Assembly: GCF_040954835.1 (NCBI RefSeq)
Contig: NC_090714.1
Location: forward strand, 7,552,501-7,616,500
DNA length: 64,000 nt
Source: Lepisosteus oculatus
Lineage: Eukaryota; Chordata; Actinopteri; Semionotiformes; Lepisosteidae
Direction of reading: 5' to 3'
The notes beneath the pieces are model-generated. The model saw only the letters and a list, made by a program, of their open reading frames with translations. It had not been told where the DNA came from and searched no databases. This document shows positions 61,831 to 64,000 of this stretch, one piece after another (position 1 is the first letter of the stretch; every line of letters starts with the position of its first letter). The position numbers were made by a program, and so were the translations under genes.

Positions 61831-62659
61831 AGCTTCCTTTTTATTTTGTCTGGAGGCCATAAACGCACAAATAAATCATAGAATTGAAGAAGAATGATTA
61901 ATAAACCAAGTATGACCCTAATGCTTTTTAATGGTCAGTTAAGTTGTGTTCTCTTCAGAACATTGCTCTGACTCAGCAGTTTCACTGCAGCATGAGTGAA
62001 CTTAACATTTTTCTGTAAGGACAGAGCTTTCTTAGTTTTCGTTAAAAATATTATCTCTTCCTGTCTGTTCTGGTATAAAGTTGTTCAAATGGAATACTTT
62101 TTCCTGCTTCTAAGATAAATCACTGCTTGATAAATACATTATTGAGCGATTCGAATAATTAAATAACATTAATTAAAGAAAATGAAGCAGACATTAACAA
62201 TATTTACGTCACCTATTTCTGTGACCACTGTTCAAAGACATTTTAATATGTTGCATGATTTTGAAAGAAATCTCATCCTGCTTTTGGGCACAAAAGAGGT
62301 CAAAGATAAACTAATCTTTCACGATTACTGAAAACTGTGCTGTCCCAAACGCAAGAGCTGCATTGGGATATACCAGTTTTATGTCATTACTGTGGCTGAT
62401 GTACATGAAAGGGAAATAAGTCATAATGCTAGTGTGTGGGATTGTACCAAGCTCTTCAAAAGCATCTTTCTGTTTGTCCTCAGAGCTAGTGGTGCAGCAC
62501 TGGTAGATGTGCAACATTCATACTGATGCTTTTGCTGTAATCATCTGAATGGTAATATCACAGTGTAGGCTTTTGTGTCAGTGATTCATAGGGCCTCATT
62601 GATGGCCATTTTGAACTGATGACAGAGGTGTGTGGAAAACACACACCAAATTCCTGCGA

Positions 62660-62880
62660 TGCAATTAACACAGGCAGCAGTATGGAGGTTGTAGATTCGA
62701 GTCTCCAGGAGTGGCCCCGCTGTTCTATGGTTGAGTAAATTCAAATTGCTCCACCAATAGCCAGCTGCAAATGGATATAAATATGCTTGAGATAAGATCA
62801 TCACCCAAAATGCACTAAGAAATTTGTGATGGACTGAATGGTCTCCTCTTGTTTGTAACTGTTCCTATATTCTAACAATC
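62660..62880 (+). repeat. SINE-like repeat
   Basis: It has a degenerate B box, GTAGATTCGAGTCTCC, then GGAGTGGCCCCGCTGTTC and a 3' part GGACTGAATGGTCTCCTC, TTGTTTGTAACTGTTCC, widely repeated in fish. Confidence 0.45.
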
Positions 62881-63140
62881 TATTTTCTATACAATTCAGG
62901 GTTGTGGGGAAGCCAGAGCTTATCCCTGCAAGCAATGGGCACAAGGCAAGGTACACCCTGGATGAGACACCAGTCCATCCTAGTGCAACACAGACATAAA
63001 AACAGAATTTTCCCAGAAGCCAGTTGACCTACCAGTATGTCTTTAGACTACTGGAGAAAACCAGAGCACCCAAAGGAAACTCATGCAAACATGAGGAGAA
63101 CATACAAATTCCATGCAGACAGTACCCCAGGTTAGAGTTC
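62875..63140 (+). repeat. Dispersed repeat, family 'CCAGTCCATCGC', right-hand copy
   Basis: It contains ACACCAGTCCATCCTAGTGC, TTTTCCCAGAAGCCAGTTGA and ACATACAAATTCCATGCAGA, matching the copy at 6325-6670 at lower identity. Confidence 0.55.
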
Positions 63141-64000
63141 ATCATTGCCATATTCTCTAACCATAATCTTTAGCCAAGTATTGCAAGCTAATGTCCAATT
63201 CCAATCTCTGTCTGAATTAAAATTTTAAGACAATTTAAAATGATGCTCTGATACTGAATTTGAAACCAAGCTTTGAACGAAACATAAGCTTATTATTTGT
63301 ACCACACGACAATCAATTGTTTTCCATAATAAGATAGAAGCTGAATAAATAAGTTCCAGTCCCACTTAAATGGTTGAAAGCACCATTTAAATCTTTTGAT
63401 CGGAGAACAACATTGTTCAGTCTTCCTGACTGTGTGTAATGCCTTGATCACTGCTATAACATATTTATGAAAACCATTTCTTTCATTATATTCTGCCACT
63501 CTTAGTATGAGGACAGTCCATTATGTTCTCCATTTACTTAGAAAACTGTAGATCTTTAGATGGGTGTCACATGTCGACATTGCAGAACTTGCAGATTAAG
63601 TGTGTTAGTTTCTTTAAACATGCAACAACCTTTTCCTAAATACTAAAAAATACACTTGCTTTAATCAGGATGTGCTAACCGCATCTTGAAAACTAAATAT
63701 TTATGTACAGTAAATGTACATACTCATACCCCTAGTTCATGTGATTGACATGAATATAGATAGATACTCTGGTTCTTATCACGAAGTAATTGAAAAAGAT
63801 GAAGAAATCAAAGAGACACTGCAGTGACAGATACACTTAGTTTAAATTATCCTATCAACCAGACATGCTTTTGCAATTTGAAATGTGAAACAACCACACC
63901 AATAGTCAGATCAGTTTCTTATGTCCTAGCTTTGGCTGCAAAAAGGGATTGTTTTTTTTTCTACTGCATTTTAAAAATTATTAAGTTTTCATGTGAGCAT

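Larger units (their letters stand above)
61831..64000. other. Right-hand flank, repeats only
   Basis: Apart from the repeats listed separately, nothing is recognised. If the mammalian order held, il4r would lie further to the right, but no part of it is visible here. Confidence 0.5.

Noticed and set aside
1..64000. CRISPR arrays, operons or other prokaryotic systems
   Set aside because: There are no regularly spaced repeats and no dense coding; spliced vertebrate genes and retroelements dominate.

Overview
This window is vertebrate nuclear DNA, most likely from a ray-finned fish. The genes have short exons and GT-AG introns. The interspersed repeats are a mix typical of fish: Penelope-like, L2-, Rex/CR1-, Tx1- and R4/Dong-like retroelement fragments plus tRNA-derived SINEs. 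I cannot fix the species; a non-teleost ray-finned fish is possible. The sequence is AT-rich, and most long open frames in it are shadows of exons or repeats.

Three protein-coding genes can be supported, all read from the minus strand. (1) At the left edge (2532-2555) is the first coding exon of pdpk1 (PDK1 kinase). It sits in a GC-richer promoter with a CRE, a GC box and a PBX/MEIS-type site; the rest of the gene lies off the left edge. (2) A complete class I cytokine receptor spans about 13967-25101. I rebuilt it from eight coding exons plus a probable 5'UTR exon (509 aa): signal peptide, two fibronectin-type domains with WSKWS, one membrane span, a box 1 of IL-9R/IL-21R/IL-2RB style, and a 208-residue tail. 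(3) il21r spans 36800-55636, with eight coding exons (562 aa), WSEWS, box 1 IPSPEDFFKPLY, and a tail that carries clear IL-21R signatures ending in a YVKQ tyrosine motif.

The two receptors are head-to-tail and share the same series of intron phases, so they look like a tandem pair in the common-gamma-chain (IL-2/4/9/21) receptor family. They should respond to related lymphocyte cytokines through JAK1 and STATs. Their tail tyrosines differ (YVKQ versus YVNP and YCTL), which suggests different STAT use. In mammals IL4R lies directly upstream of IL21R; here any il4r would be beyond the right edge.

The rest is intronic or intergenic. Region by region: 2656-13966 is intergenic and 3' flank with several dispersed repeats. 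Introns of the first receptor hold an inverted pair of Penelope-like copies (16574-18546). Between the receptors (25102-36799) are a Rex/CR1 fragment, an R4/Dong-like LINE seated in an ATA microsatellite, and several SINE-like pieces. Introns of il21r hold a Tx1-like LINE end and another LINE end whose edge lies next to an exon. 55637-64000 holds upstream sequence, an L2 element and other repeats.
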